From NCBI GenBank assembly GCA_041398705.1, contig JAWKUI010000002.1, positions 248,001 through 312,000 on the forward strand: a DNA stretch of 64,000 nucleotides. Direction: 5' to 3'. Source of the stretch: NORP259 sp041398705. GTDB lineage: Bacteria > Planctomycetota > UBA1135 > GCA-002686595. Position numbers and translations under genes: made by a program. The notes beneath the pieces were generated by a model. The model worked only from the letters and a program-made list of their open reading frames with translations. It searched no databases and was not told where the DNA came from. This document shows, one piece after another, positions 39,954 through 48,755 of this stretch; the first letter of the stretch is position 1; every line of letters starts with the position of its first letter.

Positions 39954-42415
39954 AGCCCAACGGCCCGCAAACGGCCGCGGACGACCAGGCAAAACCGGGT
40001 GAATGCGCCCACTGCGGCCTGCCCGTACCCGCGCGACTCTGGAATCCCGACCAGCCGAGTTTCTGCTGCGGCGGCTGCGAGACCGTGTACCACGCCATCC
40101 GCGGCTCGGGCCTCGAGGACTTCTACCGCATCCCCGGGGAAGGCAAGGGGGGCCAACCGGCCAAAACCACCGGCCACGACTACGGCGAATTCGGCGATCC
40201 GGATTTCATCGAGCGCTACAGCCATCCCCTGCCCGATGGACTGCGTTCGATCGAGCTCTACCTCGAGGGCGTGCATTGCGCGAGTTGCGTGTGGCTCGTC
40301 GAACGCCTGCCTTTCGTGCTGGACGGCGTGACCCACGTGCGGTTGCACGCCCGCCGGCACGTGGCCACGGTACACTGGGATCCCGCCGTGGTTTCGTTGC
40401 CCGTGGTCGCCCAGAACCTCGATCGCTTCGGCTATCCACCGCACCCCTACCGCGGAGCCGAGGTGGACCGCCTGCAGCGCCTCGCCGACCGCAAGCACCT
40501 CTGGCGCATCGGATTCTCCGGCGCGATCGCGGGCAACGTGATGCTGCTCGCTTTCGCCCTCTATGGCGGCCGCTTCTCGGGCATGGCGGAGAACTACGAG
40601 TTCCTGATCCGCTTCACGAGTTTCGCGCTGACGCTGCTCGCGGTCTTCGGCCCCGGTCGAACGTTCCTGCGCGGAGCCTGGTCGTCGATCCGCGCGCGCA
40701 GCCTGCACATGGACGTGCCCGTGGCCGTGGCGCTGCTCGTCGGCACGGCCTGGGGTGGGTGGAACACTCTTGCGGGGCGCGGGGAGGTCTACTTCGAGTC
40801 GCTCACCGCCGTCATCTTCCTGCTGCTCATCGGCCGATTCGTGCAGCACCGCCAGCAACGGGTCGCCAGCGATGCCGTCGAGCTGCTCTTCTCGCTGACC
40901 CCGATCCGCACACGCCGCTGGAACGGGGAACGATTCGTCGATGTGCCCGTTTCCGCCCTCCAGCTGGGCGACCGGGTGCAAGTCCTGGCCGGGGAGACCC
41001 TGCCCGCCGACGGCGTCATCCTCACGGGCCAGACCAGCCTCGACAACTCGGCCCTCAGCGGCGAGTCCCGGCCCGTGCGGGCGGGCGTGGGAACCGAAGC
41101 CTTCGCGGGAACCACCAACCTCGACGCCCCCATCGAAGTCGAAGTCCGCAACACCGGCGTCGACACCCGCGTCGGTGCGCTGATGAAGATGGTCGAACAG
41201 GGCGCCAGCGAACGCCCGCCGATCGTGCTCGCCGCCGACCGCCTGGCCCACTGGTTCGTCATCGCAGTGCTGCTGCTCGCTGCCGCAACCCTGGTCCTCT
41301 GGCTCTTCCTCGACCCGAGCCGCGCCGTCGAGCAGACCGTCGCCCTGCTGATCGTCACCTGCCCCTGCGCCCTCGGCCTCGCCACGCCGCTCACCTTCCA
41401 AGCCGCCATCGGCAAAGCCGCGCGCGCCGGCATCCTGATCAAGAGCGGCGAAGCAGTCGAACGCCTAGCCCGGCCCGGCGAGCTGCTGCTCGACAAGACG
41501 GGCACGTTGACCGAGGGCAAAATGCGCCTCGTGCACTGGTACGGCGACCCCGCGGCCAAAGGCCCGGCGCGGCTGCTCGAGCAGGAAGTCCAGCACCCCA
41601 TCGCGCGGGCCTTCGTGCAGGGGCTTGCGGATGTAGACACCGGCGCGGCCACTACCGATGTGCAGAGCCACCTGGGCCAAGGCATCGAAGCGCGCGTCGA
41701 TGGCGTGCGTTGGGCCGTGGGTGCGGTCGCTTGGCTGTTGCCGGAGGCCGCGAGCCGCGCGCCCTGGATCGCAGAGGCCCTCGAGCAAAGCCTGCAAGGC
41801 GGCAGCACCCCGGTGGCCATCGCCCGCGAGGGCGAGGTGATCGCCATCGCGGCCATCGGGGATGCGGTGCATCCCGAAGCCAGCGCCACCCTAGCGGGCC
41901 TGCGCCAATTGGGCTGGAGCCCCGCCATCCTCTCCGGCGATCACCCGGTGATCGTCGACCGGGTGGCCCGCGAGCTCGGCATCGATGCGGACCACGCCCG
42001 CGGCGCCGTCACCCCCGAGGGCAAACTCGAAGCCGTGCGCGAACACCGGCGCTCGGGCCCCGTGGTCATGGTGGGCGACGGCGTGAACGATGCAGCCGCC
42101 CTGAGCGCGGCCGACTGCGGCATCGCGGTGCACGGCGGCGCGGAAGCCAGCCTGCGCGCCTCCGACGTCTTTCTCTCCCGGCCCGGCCTCACCGGCCTGC
42201 TGCCCCTGTTCGAGGGTGCCCAGCGCACCATGCGCGTCGTGCGCCGCAACTTCGCCGCTTCGATCACCTACAATCTGATCACGGCCTCGGGCGCCATGAT
42301 GGGCTGGATCCACCCCCTGCTCGCCGCCGCACTGATGCCCTTCAGTTCGCTGACCGTCGTGACCCTCGCCTACCGCTCCAAGACCTTCGAAGCCCCCGGG
42401 CGCGAGCCGAGCTGA
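39950..42415 (+). CDS. ccoI: Copper-translocating P-type ATPase for cbb3 oxidase (CcoI)
   Basis: An 821-residue P1B-type ATPase that exports copper to the periplasm for oxidase assembly. N-terminal cysteine clusters CAHC (19-22) and CCGGC (39-43) form the metal ribbon seen in CcoI/FixI; a heavy-metal domain with CASC (110-113) follows. The membrane metal site CPC is at 471-473 and the phosphorylated aspartate is D515 in DKTGTLTEG, with GDGVNDAAAL near the end. The GTG start at 39950 overlaps the previous stop by four bases. It sits between the SafE gene and ccoS, as expected for the maturation half of the locus. Confidence 0.95.
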   Translation: MKPNGPQTAADDQAKPGECAHCGLPVPARLWNPDQPSFCCGGCETVYHAIRGSGLEDFYRIPGEGKGGQPAKTTGHDYGEFGDPDFIERYSHPLPDGLRSIELYLEGVHCASCVWLVERLPFVLDGVTHVRLHARRHVATVHWDPAVVSLPVVAQNLDRFGYPPHPYRGAEVDRLQRLADRKHLWRIGFSGAIAGNVMLLAFALYGGRFSGMAENYEFLIRFTSFALTLLAVFGPGRTFLRGAWSSIRARSLHMDVPVAVALLVGTAWGGWNTLAGRGEVYFESLTAVIFLLLIGRFVQHRQQRVASDAVELLFSLTPIRTRRWNGERFVDVPVSALQLGDRVQVLAGETLPADGVILTGQTSLDNSALSGESRPVRAGVGTEAFAGTTNLDAPIEVEVRNTGVDTRVGALMKMVEQGASERPPIVLAADRLAHWFVIAVLLLAAATLVLWLFLDPSRAVEQTVALLIVTCPCALGLATPLTFQAAIGKAARAGILIKSGEAVERLARPGELLLDKTGTLTEGKMRLVHWYGDPAAKGPARLLEQEVQHPIARAFVQGLADVDTGAATTDVQSHLGQGIEARVDGVRWAVGAVAWLLPEAASRAPWIAEALEQSLQGGSTPVAIAREGEVIAIAAIGDAVHPEASATLAGLRQLGWSPAILSGDHPVIVDRVARELGIDADHARGAVTPEGKLEAVREHRRSGPVVMVGDGVNDAAALSAADCGIAVHGGAEASLRASDVFLSRPGLTGLLPLFEGAQRTMRVVRRNFAASITYNLITASGAMMGWIHPLLAAALMPFSSLTVVTLAYRSKTFEAPGREPS

Positions 42416-42416
42416 C

Positions 42417-42668
42417 ATGGACATCCTCTACATCGCGATCCCCCTGGCCCTGGCCGTCGCGGCGTTCTTCCTGATCGCATTCCTCTGGTCGGTACGCACC
42501 GGCCAACTCGACGATCTGGAAACGCCCGCCATCCGAATGCTGTTCGAAGAGGACACAAAGCGTCCGCGCGAGCCCAATTCTGGCGCACCCGCGCCCCAGC
42601 CGCCGGAGAACCACCTCGCTGAAGATCGTTCAGCCCCGCCGGAAACGCCGCAGGAACCGGGTTCCTGA
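42417..42668 (+). CDS. ccoS: cbb3 oxidase assembly protein CcoS
   Basis: An 83-residue single-pass protein: membrane helix at residues 3-24 (ILYIAIPLALAVAAFFLIAFLW), followed by the family signature SVRTGQLDDLETPAIRMLFEED, read in two parts. CcoS is needed for cofactor insertion into the oxidase. The tail after residue 46 is proline-rich and variable. It starts one base after the ccoI stop and is the last gene of the locus. Confidence 0.92.
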   Translation: MDILYIAIPLALAVAAFFLIAFLWSVRTGQLDDLETPAIRMLFEEDTKRPREPNSGAPAPQPPENHLAEDRSAPPETPQEPGS

Positions 42669-42852
42669 ATCTCGCCGCCCCGGAGCCGCGCCAACAAACC
42701 CGGCCAAAGTGACAATCCGTTTCCCTTCCCAGCGCAGCGGAATCGTTTCCTGTGACAGTTTTTTGAGCGAATTCACTCACATTTCCGCAACATTCGGACA
42801 TGCAGCAAGTGTTTCACCAACAGATTTCGTTTCTTTCCAACGCACGAACGAC

Positions 42853-42880
42853 TTGCAGCAAATCGATCCTGGGTTATTCT
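42853..42880 (+). promoter_or_regulatory. Candidate promoter of the small coiled-coil gene
   Basis: TTGCAG (42853-42858) and TATTCT (42875-42880) are 16 bases apart, with the same -10 as the NUDIX-like promoter. Transcription from about 42887 leaves a leader of about 200 bases before the ATG at 43090. The 421-base gap 42669-43089 is A+T-richer than average and holds no gene that I can support. Confidence 0.5.
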
Positions 42881-43089
42881 CTTCCCGTTGACCGCAGGAT
42901 TGGCACAACAAGTGCGCTCCACGGTCATTTGGAAAGCACCGAGCGAAATCTCCGGAAGCCTGGCACCGTCAGGATCCGATTCACGCCACCTTTCCCGACA
43001 AAGTGGAGAATTCCACCCACGCTGAATCCGGAAAGTCCCGATCAGCGAAACCAACCGAGGAGCCGGCCCAAGCAGCCCTCAGAAAGCCC

Positions 43090-43347
43090 ATGGCAAAACG
43101 CACCTATCGTCGCCGTTCGGACGCCGAATTGATCGAGGAATACCGCAGCCAGATCGAAGCCCTCGAAACGAAGCTGCAACAACAGACCCGCGAAGATCAG
43201 GCAGTTCTCGAAGAGTTGCCCAAACTCAAACGGCGGCTCGCCGGCTTCGCCCAACTCTGCATCGACAACGGCCGCAACGACCTGTCCAATTCGGTTCTGG
43301 CGTTCCTCAACACGATCGAACGCCAGGCGAAACAGATCGTTTCGTGA
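43090..43347 (+). CDS. Small basic coiled-coil protein
   Basis: An 85-residue protein of unknown family. It starts with a basic patch (MAKRTYRRRSDAEL), continues as one predicted coiled coil (about residues 12-50, ELIEEYRSQIEALETKL then LEELPKLKRRLAG), and ends with a second helix NSVLAFLNTIERQAKQIVS. The layout of a basic arm plus dimerising helix would suit a nucleic-acid-binding or scaffold protein, but there is no direct evidence. An in-frame ATG at 43003 would add 29 residues; the 43090 start was preferred because the added part is polar and low in structure. A hairpin lies just past the stop. Confidence 0.6.
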   Translation: MAKRTYRRRSDAELIEEYRSQIEALETKLQQQTREDQAVLEELPKLKRRLAGFAQLCIDNGRNDLSNSVLAFLNTIERQAKQIVS

Positions 43348-43353
43348 TCCCGC

Positions 43354-43390
43354 GCCTGCGGGGGTTGCGCGAGACGCGGCCCCCGCAGGC
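43354..43390 (+). terminator. Possible terminator hairpin
   Basis: An 11-bp perfect stem (43354-43364 with 43380-43390) and 15-base loop follow the coiled-coil gene by seven bases. There is no T-run, so it may act as a weak or Rho-assisted terminator. Confidence 0.45.
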
Positions 43391-43509
43391 TTCGACCCCC
43401 ATCGAGCGCCCGAACGGGCCTTGACCCCGACGTTCCGCGACGCCTGGGCCCTCTTCCCCTTTCCGGCGGAGCCACTGGGACGACAACCGCAGGGGATTCG
43501 CCGATACCT

Positions 43510-44379
43510 TCAAGGGGAACGGATTGCGTACCCCGAACATAGGTCGCCGAATCCGCCTTGGCCGAAACACCGCCGCCCATCGGCCGACGCCCACCAAACG
43601 GATTCGGGCTGGACGAGCAGGGTCTGCCCGTCGCTCAGGATCGCGGTGCTTTCCCGCCAGGCGAGTTCCCAGGCCTCCTCCCCCGCCGCAGAGGGGGCAT
43701 GCCAAGGAAGGGATCCATAGCGCCCCGTGGGCAAGGGTACTTCCCGCCCGAACCGATCGAAGATCCGCCAACGGCTTCCGGAATCCTTCGTGCGGACCCA
43801 AAGCCGAGTTTCCATCGGCCGAGCCTGAACCACTTCGGATCCGAGATCGACGCACTGCACATCCTGTGCTCCGCCGCCCCGGGGATCGGGATCGAACCAC
43901 GCGATACCCGCCGGATCGAGGGCACACATTCCGTCGCCCAGGGCAAACAGCATTTCTGCGCCAGGCACAGCCAGGCAGCCCCGGGCGGGGCCATCGCGGG
44001 CGTAGTGGACCCATTCACAGCCGGACGAATCCTCCTGGCAAAGGCCGAATACGCCCAAACCATCGGCACCGGCAATCGCGATGGCATGCGGCGCGGCCCG
44101 GGTGATGACCGCTTCGCCCGATTCCACGAGCACCAACTCAGCTCCCTCCCCCCAGCCCCGCAGGACCCAATATCCGCCGGCAAAACCCGCCATCGCTCGC
44201 GCCTCGGGCAGCTCCTCGATGCCCGTCACCAAGAGCTCCCGATCCAACGTCACCACCTGACCCCGGGCCCGATCGAGCAAACGCCAGGCAGGTTCCGAAG
44301 GAACGCCTCCGCCCACCTCCCGCCGAGCACCCAACGCCAGCAACACGCCCAAGGCCCACCACAACACAACTCGCACCAT
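43510..44379 (-). CDS. Hypothetical exported or membrane-anchored protein
   Basis: A 289-residue protein I do not recognise. From the ATG at 44379 it begins with a hydrophobic segment (MVRVVLWWALGVLLALGA) that is either a signal peptide or an anchor. The rest is made of short strands with repeated tryptophan- and glycine-containing turns (GGYWVLRGWGEGAELVLVES, FALGDGMCALDPAGIAWF, ETRLWVRTKDSGSRWRIFD), which suggests a beta-propeller-like structure; this is inference. A longer start at 44415 is possible but puts 12 polar residues before the signal. It has no obvious link to its neighbours. Confidence 0.55.
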   Translation of the reverse strand: MVRVVLWWALGVLLALGARREVGGGVPSEPAWRLLDRARGQVVTLDRELLVTGIEELPEARAMAGFAGGYWVLRGWGEGAELVLVESGEAVITRAAPHAIAIAGADGLGVFGLCQEDSSGCEWVHYARDGPARGCLAVPGAEMLFALGDGMCALDPAGIAWFDPDPRGGGAQDVQCVDLGSEVVQARPMETRLWVRTKDSGSRWRIFDRFGREVPLPTGRYGSLPWHAPSAAGEEAWELAWRESTAILSDGQTLLVQPESVWWASADGRRCFGQGGFGDLCSGYAIRSP

Positions 44380-44577
44380 GCCCCGTAGACCACCCGGCGC
44401 CCCTCTCGGTTGCACCCCAGCTGGAAAATCCCCGCGACGATGCGGCCGAAGGCAAGAACCGTTGGGAGCCGCGGGTCACTGAGAGCCCCAGTATTCGAGC
44501 GTAGCCCCTGACAAACCGATTCCCCCGTCCGCTCGAAGCCCTTGTCGATTGGATGGCAAGTCAGATCGAAGCCGCTA

Positions 44578-44634
44578 GCAGACCAACGCCTCCTGCAAAT
44601 CGCAGACGCTTGCAGACCAAAGCAGATTGCAGAC
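44578..44634. repeat. Phased GCAGA repeats in an intergenic gap
   Basis: The 302-base gap between the hypothetical gene and ogt holds GCAGAC at 44578, 44602, 44612 and 44629 and GCAGAT at 44622. Three of them are exactly 10 bases apart, one turn of the helix. No gene, promoter or terminator is clear in the rest of the gap. Confidence 0.45.
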
Positions 44635-44681
44635 AAGAGCCGCGCGTAGACCGGCTGCGCGCCATCAAGCCAGAGTCGCCG

Positions 44682-45218
44682 TCAGGCCGAAGCCGCCGTC
44701 AGGACTTCCGCCCGCATATCCAGGCAGACTCCCTCCAACTCGAGCAGGCTCTGCTTCCACTCGATCGGTCCGGAGAAACCTCCCAGTCCTCGTTGCGCCA
44801 CCACGCGATGGCACGGCACAACGATCGGCACCGGGTTGGCGCCGTTCGCGCCACCGATTGCGCGGCTCGCCGTCGGCTGGCCGAGGTCCCGGGCCAGGTC
44901 GCCGTAGGTGCGGATCTGCCCTTGGGGGATTGCCTGCAGGGCACGCCAGACCCGGCGTTGGAAGTCCGTACCGCGCAGATCGAGGGGCAGGTCGAAGGCC
45001 TGGCGCTGCCGGTCGAAGTACTCGCGCATCTGCTTCACCAGTTCGGCCGGGGGCGGCCCCATGCGCAGTTCTTCATCGGGCGCGTACTTCCGACGCCAAC
45101 GGTCGAAGCGTGCAAACCCGGCCTGACCGTCCAACCCGATGCCACACAGGCCACGATCCCCGTGCAATACGGCGATCTCCCCCAGCGGCGTCCCCATCAA
45201 GCTGCTCGTGAGCGTCAT
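44682..45218 (-). CDS. ogt: Methylated-DNA--[protein]-cysteine S-methyltransferase
   Basis: Repairs O6-alkylguanine by moving the alkyl group to its own cysteine, a one-time reaction. The 178 residues contain the active site VVPCHRVVAQRGLGGFSGP with the acceptor cysteine in PCHRV, and the DNA-binding helix-turn-helix FQRRVWRALQAIPQGQIRTYGDLA, read in two parts. Length and lack of an AraC-type domain point to the Ogt/MGMT group rather than Ada. A TAGCAT box ends exactly six bases before the ATG, so this gene is probably transcribed from its own leaderless promoter even though the helicase operon ends 81 bases upstream on the same strand. Confidence 0.95.
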   Translation of the reverse strand: MTLTSSLMGTPLGEIAVLHGDRGLCGIGLDGQAGFARFDRWRRKYAPDEELRMGPPPAELVKQMREYFDRQRQAFDLPLDLRGTDFQRRVWRALQAIPQGQIRTYGDLARDLGQPTASRAIGGANGANPVPIVVPCHRVVAQRGLGGFSGPIEWKQSLLELEGVCLDMRAEVLTAASA

Positions 45219-45224
45219 GGCCTG

Positions 45225-45230
45225 ATGCTA
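45225..45230 (-). promoter_or_regulatory. -10 box (TAGCAT) of ogt, leaderless spacing
   Basis: On the minus strand TAGCAT is followed by CAGGCC and then the ogt ATG. The six-base gap cannot hold a ribosome-binding site. Confidence 0.55.
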
Positions 45231-45299
45231 GCCGAAGTGCGCGGTTCCTGCCCGGTATTCCCGGAACCCGCGAAATCGGCGGCGCCGCCTCCGCCCCGT

Positions 45300-47297
45300 T
45301 CAGAGGTACAACAGGGCCGATTCGAGGGCTTCGACCTCCACGGGACCCTGCCATTGCGCCCGCGCGAGGAACTCCTGCACCTGATGCAACCCGCTGGCTT
45401 CAAAGAGCGAGCGATCGGCCAGCCCGCGCCCGAGTTCGTTCTGGAAAGGCCCCATGCCTGCCAAACGCTCCAGCCGTCGCCGGTGCCGCCGCAGGAAGTC
45501 CTCCGCCGCCGCCGGCCCAGGATCGCTCCAGGGCCCGGGCGTGCCCATGAATGCCAGCCCCACCGCGCGCACCGACTTCGCGTCCACGATCAGGCCCTGA
45601 TCGGCCAGTAGATGCGCAAAGTACAAACCGCCTACCGTGCCCAACCCATGCACCGCCCGCAGGCCGTCCTGCCCGCGCACCAGCAGCAACCCGTTGTCCT
45701 CCGCGCCGATGGCCCGGGCCATCGCACGCCCGAGGGCAAACGATGTGACCGGACTGCTGCCTCCGCGATAGCGCGCCAGGCCACCGGGGCCGCTCGCATC
45801 GGTCAGGATGCGGCCTTCGGACTCGCGCACCACACGACGCGCGCTGCCCGCCAGGGACAGTTCACTCGGCCCCCCCGGTCCGCTCGCCACCTGCCCGAGC
45901 ACCTCGCCCGTCAATCGATCGACTAGGTCCAAACCCGGCGAATCCGCCAGGTTCGAGTGCAGACTGCCCCGCTCGTAGCGCGCTTCCAGGTCCTCCCCCG
46001 GCAGGTACCGTCCCCCTCGCCCCGGCTCGAGCCAATTGCGTTCGACGAGCCGCGCAAACATCTCGCGCAGATCCTCGCTCGAGACCTGTTCGCGCAAGTC
46101 CTCGGGCAACAGGGCTTCGATCGCGTCCGGGGTCACATACCCACGCGCCGCGGCCAGGCACAGGGCCTGCTGCACGAGCACCGAAGCCCGGAACCCGTAA
46201 GGCTGCTCAAGGTACTCCCCATGCAGACCCGCGCGCGCCATCACCTGAAACCGCAACTCTTCGCCGGGATTGCGCCACGCATACCCGAAACGGATCGTGT
46301 CCCGCCGGCGCCCCCCGCGTCCGATGCGCTGCATCAAACTCGCGACGCTGGCGGGCGGCGAGAGGATCAACACGTAGTCCACCGATCCGATGTCGATGCC
46401 GAGTTCGAGGGTCGTGGTCGCGATCGCCACCGCCGCCGGCGCATCGTGGAACTGCCGTTCGCTGCGTTCGCGCACCGCCTTCGAGAGCGAACCGTGGTGA
46501 GCGAAGATGCGTTCCCCGAACGGCGCTTGCCCGCGCAAGGCCGTCGCCAATTGGTCCACATCGGCGCGACCGGGCACGAAGATCAGGATCTTGCGTAGCC
46601 CGGCTTTGGCGAGTTCGCGCAGGTGCGCCGCCGTGGCCGCGGGATCGGTGCCGGCGAACGAACGGGCTTTCACCTTGCGATCGCCGCGGGCGATGCAGAG
46701 CACCGGCTCGTGAAGGTAGCGCGCGGCGAGGGATTCGCTGTGGTCCACCGTCGCGCTCGCCGCGATGCGCTGCACCGGGTTCTCGGTGGCGCGATCCAAG
46801 CGCTCGAGCAGGATGCGCAACTGATCCCCGCGCACCGTACCGTCGAGCACGTGCACCTCGTCGATCACCACCATGCGCACTGCCGCGAGCACCTGCGGAC
46901 GGCGCGCGAGCAACGAATCGAGGGATTCCGGCGTCACGACCATCGCCCGCGGCCAGCGGGCCGGGGTGCGTTCCTTGTGCTCCCCCGTGTACCGCCCCAG
47001 CGTCACGTGCAGGGTATCCAGCGATGCTTGCAGCCGCCGGAACAGGTCGTTCGCCAGGGCCCGCGTGGGGCTGACCAGCAACCACTGGCTGCTCTCCGTG
47101 CCTTCGCGCACGTCGAGCAGACGTTCGGCGCACGGCGCGGCATACGCTTCGGTTTTGCCCGAGGCCGTCGGCGCGCACAGCAGGGCATCGCGTCCCGCCA
47201 AGAGCGCCGGAATCGCCTGCCGCTGGATATCCGTGGGCCCATCGAAACGCCCGAGGAAGGCGCCATAGGCGCGCGGCAACTGCGCGCGCATGCTCAT
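45300..47297 (-). CDS. Lhr-like DEAD/DEAH-box helicase (BrxHI-like)
   Basis: A 665-residue superfamily 2 helicase. Motif I is APTASGKT (42-49), motif Ia VSPTRALAND, motif II DEVH (146-149), motif III SATVDH, and motif VI QRIGRGGRR. The DEVH box, SPPASVASLMQRIGRGGR and the long C-terminal winged-helix-rich part resemble Lhr-type helicases, including BrxHI of BREX type 2. Lhr proteins unwind RNA-DNA or DNA duplexes while moving 3' to 5'. Its ATG overlaps the stop of the upstream ATPase (ATGA), so it is the last gene of the four-gene module. A DNA-defence or repair role is inferred from the partners. Confidence 0.88.
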   Translation of the reverse strand: MSMRAQLPRAYGAFLGRFDGPTDIQRQAIPALLAGRDALLCAPTASGKTEAYAAPCAERLLDVREGTESSQWLLVSPTRALANDLFRRLQASLDTLHVTLGRYTGEHKERTPARWPRAMVVTPESLDSLLARRPQVLAAVRMVVIDEVHVLDGTVRGDQLRILLERLDRATENPVQRIAASATVDHSESLAARYLHEPVLCIARGDRKVKARSFAGTDPAATAAHLRELAKAGLRKILIFVPGRADVDQLATALRGQAPFGERIFAHHGSLSKAVRERSERQFHDAPAAVAIATTTLELGIDIGSVDYVLILSPPASVASLMQRIGRGGRRRDTIRFGYAWRNPGEELRFQVMARAGLHGEYLEQPYGFRASVLVQQALCLAAARGYVTPDAIEALLPEDLREQVSSEDLREMFARLVERNWLEPGRGGRYLPGEDLEARYERGSLHSNLADSPGLDLVDRLTGEVLGQVASGPGGPSELSLAGSARRVVRESEGRILTDASGPGGLARYRGGSSPVTSFALGRAMARAIGAEDNGLLLVRGQDGLRAVHGLGTVGGLYFAHLLADQGLIVDAKSVRAVGLAFMGTPGPWSDPGPAAAEDFLRRHRRRLERLAGMGPFQNELGRGLADRSLFEASGLHQVQEFLARAQWQGPVEVEALESALLYL

Positions 47298-48691
47298 GAC
47301 GGGGTTTCCCAGGTGCGGCGGCGCCAGCGGATCGCATCGAGAGCTGTGGCCAGACTGCGCACGAGTACGCGCGGCGAGGTGCCCCGGTCCAGGGCCGCAT
47401 CGCGCACCACCGAAAGCACTTCCGCCCGATCATCGGGAACGATGCCGCTATCGGGATAGGCGCGCAGGTACACGCCGAGCACGCCGCGCAGCAGGTCGCC
47501 GAGGTCCGACTCCCGCAACGGCGGCAACGGGATGTTCCACTCGTCCTTGTCGACGATTCCGCGGAACGATTGTTGGATGTCCGCCAGGGGCGTGAGCGCA
47601 AACAGCACGGTCAGCGGCTGATCGGAGCGAAAGTGCAGCCGCAATTCGCGGTGCACCTTGTGGCCGCCCTTGTACAAGGCATCCGGATCGAAGCACAGGT
47701 CCTCGCGCGGCACGGTCACCGCCGCGAAGTGCTTGAGCACCTCCATCGCGAACCCCAGCTCCTGCTTGCTGAGCGAATCGACGAATTCCACCTCGTCGAA
47801 CAGGAGCAGCAAGCCGCGGTAGCCCGCATCCTTCGCCCAGGTCGCCATCGTGCCCAGAAGGTGCGTGTACATGCGGCCGTAGGTCCGGTAGTCGGACATG
47901 GTCAAGAGCCGCGGTCCCGCCCAACCGAGCCGCGCCAACCGGGCATTGCCGTCGGCCACGTCCATGTTGCAGCCGTCGACGTAATCCCGCATCCAATCGA
48001 GCAGTTCCCCGTCTTCCCGGCGCAGGGCGAAGAGATACGGCGAGTAGAACCGGCTCTGGAAGTGCCCGCCCGGATCGGCGTGTTCGTCGCTCTCGACCAA
48101 CCGTTCGAAGAGCGGTTCGAGCCCGTGCCCCTGGTCGTCGGGATACCGCAGCCGCTCCACGATGCTCGCGTACAGGCGCCGCGGATGGCTGGGCGGCACC
48201 TCGAAGGGATCGAGCACGATGCGGCTGGTCAGATAGCCGTGTTCGAGCGCGATGCGTTCGGCGATGTCGAGCATGTGCGTCTTGCCCGAACCGTAATCGC
48301 CCCATAGGACCCGCAGGCCCCCTTGCACACCGAGGATCTCCTCGAGCGAAGCAAAGGTCGCCTCGCGCCCCACGGTGTACTCGCGCACGTGTTCCGCGGG
48401 CACGACCCCGAGGCGCATGGCTTCGACCGTTTGCCGCAAATCCGCCCGTTCGCTGCCGTTCGCGGCCGGGGTCACGAGCGGCCAAGCCCCGATCTCGATG
48501 TCCCCGAGATCCACCCCCACCGGGGCCGGGCGGGGCGGAAGGGCGGGTGCAACCGGCTGCGGCTCGGGCTCGGGCCGTTCGATGCGCAGCTCGCCGAGCG
48601 GCAGGGTCCAGGGCAATCCGGGGTCGCCGTCGAGGCGCACTTTTGCTTTTCCGCCGGGGGCCAGGGCCAAAACCTTGCCCGCCCCGCGCAC
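47294..48691 (-). CDS. BrxD-like (DUF2791-type) P-loop ATPase, second copy
   Basis: A protein of about 465 residues. Walker A is GDYGSGKTHMLDIA and Walker B GLLLLFDEVEFVDSL; the surrounding blocks resemble the DUF2791 ATPases such as BrxD of BREX systems. An N-terminal segment (KVLALAPGGKAKVRLDGDPG) looks like a small SH3/KOW-type barrel joined by a proline-rich linker. The GTG at 48691 is the nearest standard start, but the barrel seems to begin farther up (FGIRPGDRVRHR). A CTG at 48739 has GGAGG eight bases before it, so the real start may be this non-standard codon, giving 481 residues. It couples by ATGA to the helicase. Confidence 0.85.
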   Translation of the reverse strand: MRGAGKVLALAPGGKAKVRLDGDPGLPWTLPLGELRIERPEPEPQPVAPALPPRPAPVGVDLGDIEIGAWPLVTPAANGSERADLRQTVEAMRLGVVPAEHVREYTVGREATFASLEEILGVQGGLRVLWGDYGSGKTHMLDIAERIALEHGYLTSRIVLDPFEVPPSHPRRLYASIVERLRYPDDQGHGLEPLFERLVESDEHADPGGHFQSRFYSPYLFALRREDGELLDWMRDYVDGCNMDVADGNARLARLGWAGPRLLTMSDYRTYGRMYTHLLGTMATWAKDAGYRGLLLLFDEVEFVDSLSKQELGFAMEVLKHFAAVTVPREDLCFDPDALYKGGHKVHRELRLHFRSDQPLTVLFALTPLADIQQSFRGIVDKDEWNIPLPPLRESDLGDLLRGVLGVYLRAYPDSGIVPDDRAEVLSVVRDAALDRGTSPRVLVRSLATALDAIRWRRRTWETPS

Positions 48692-48755
48692 GCGGTGGCG
48701 TACCCGGTCGCCCGGGCGGATGCCGAAGCCCCCGTTCAGCGCGTTTGCCTCCGCA

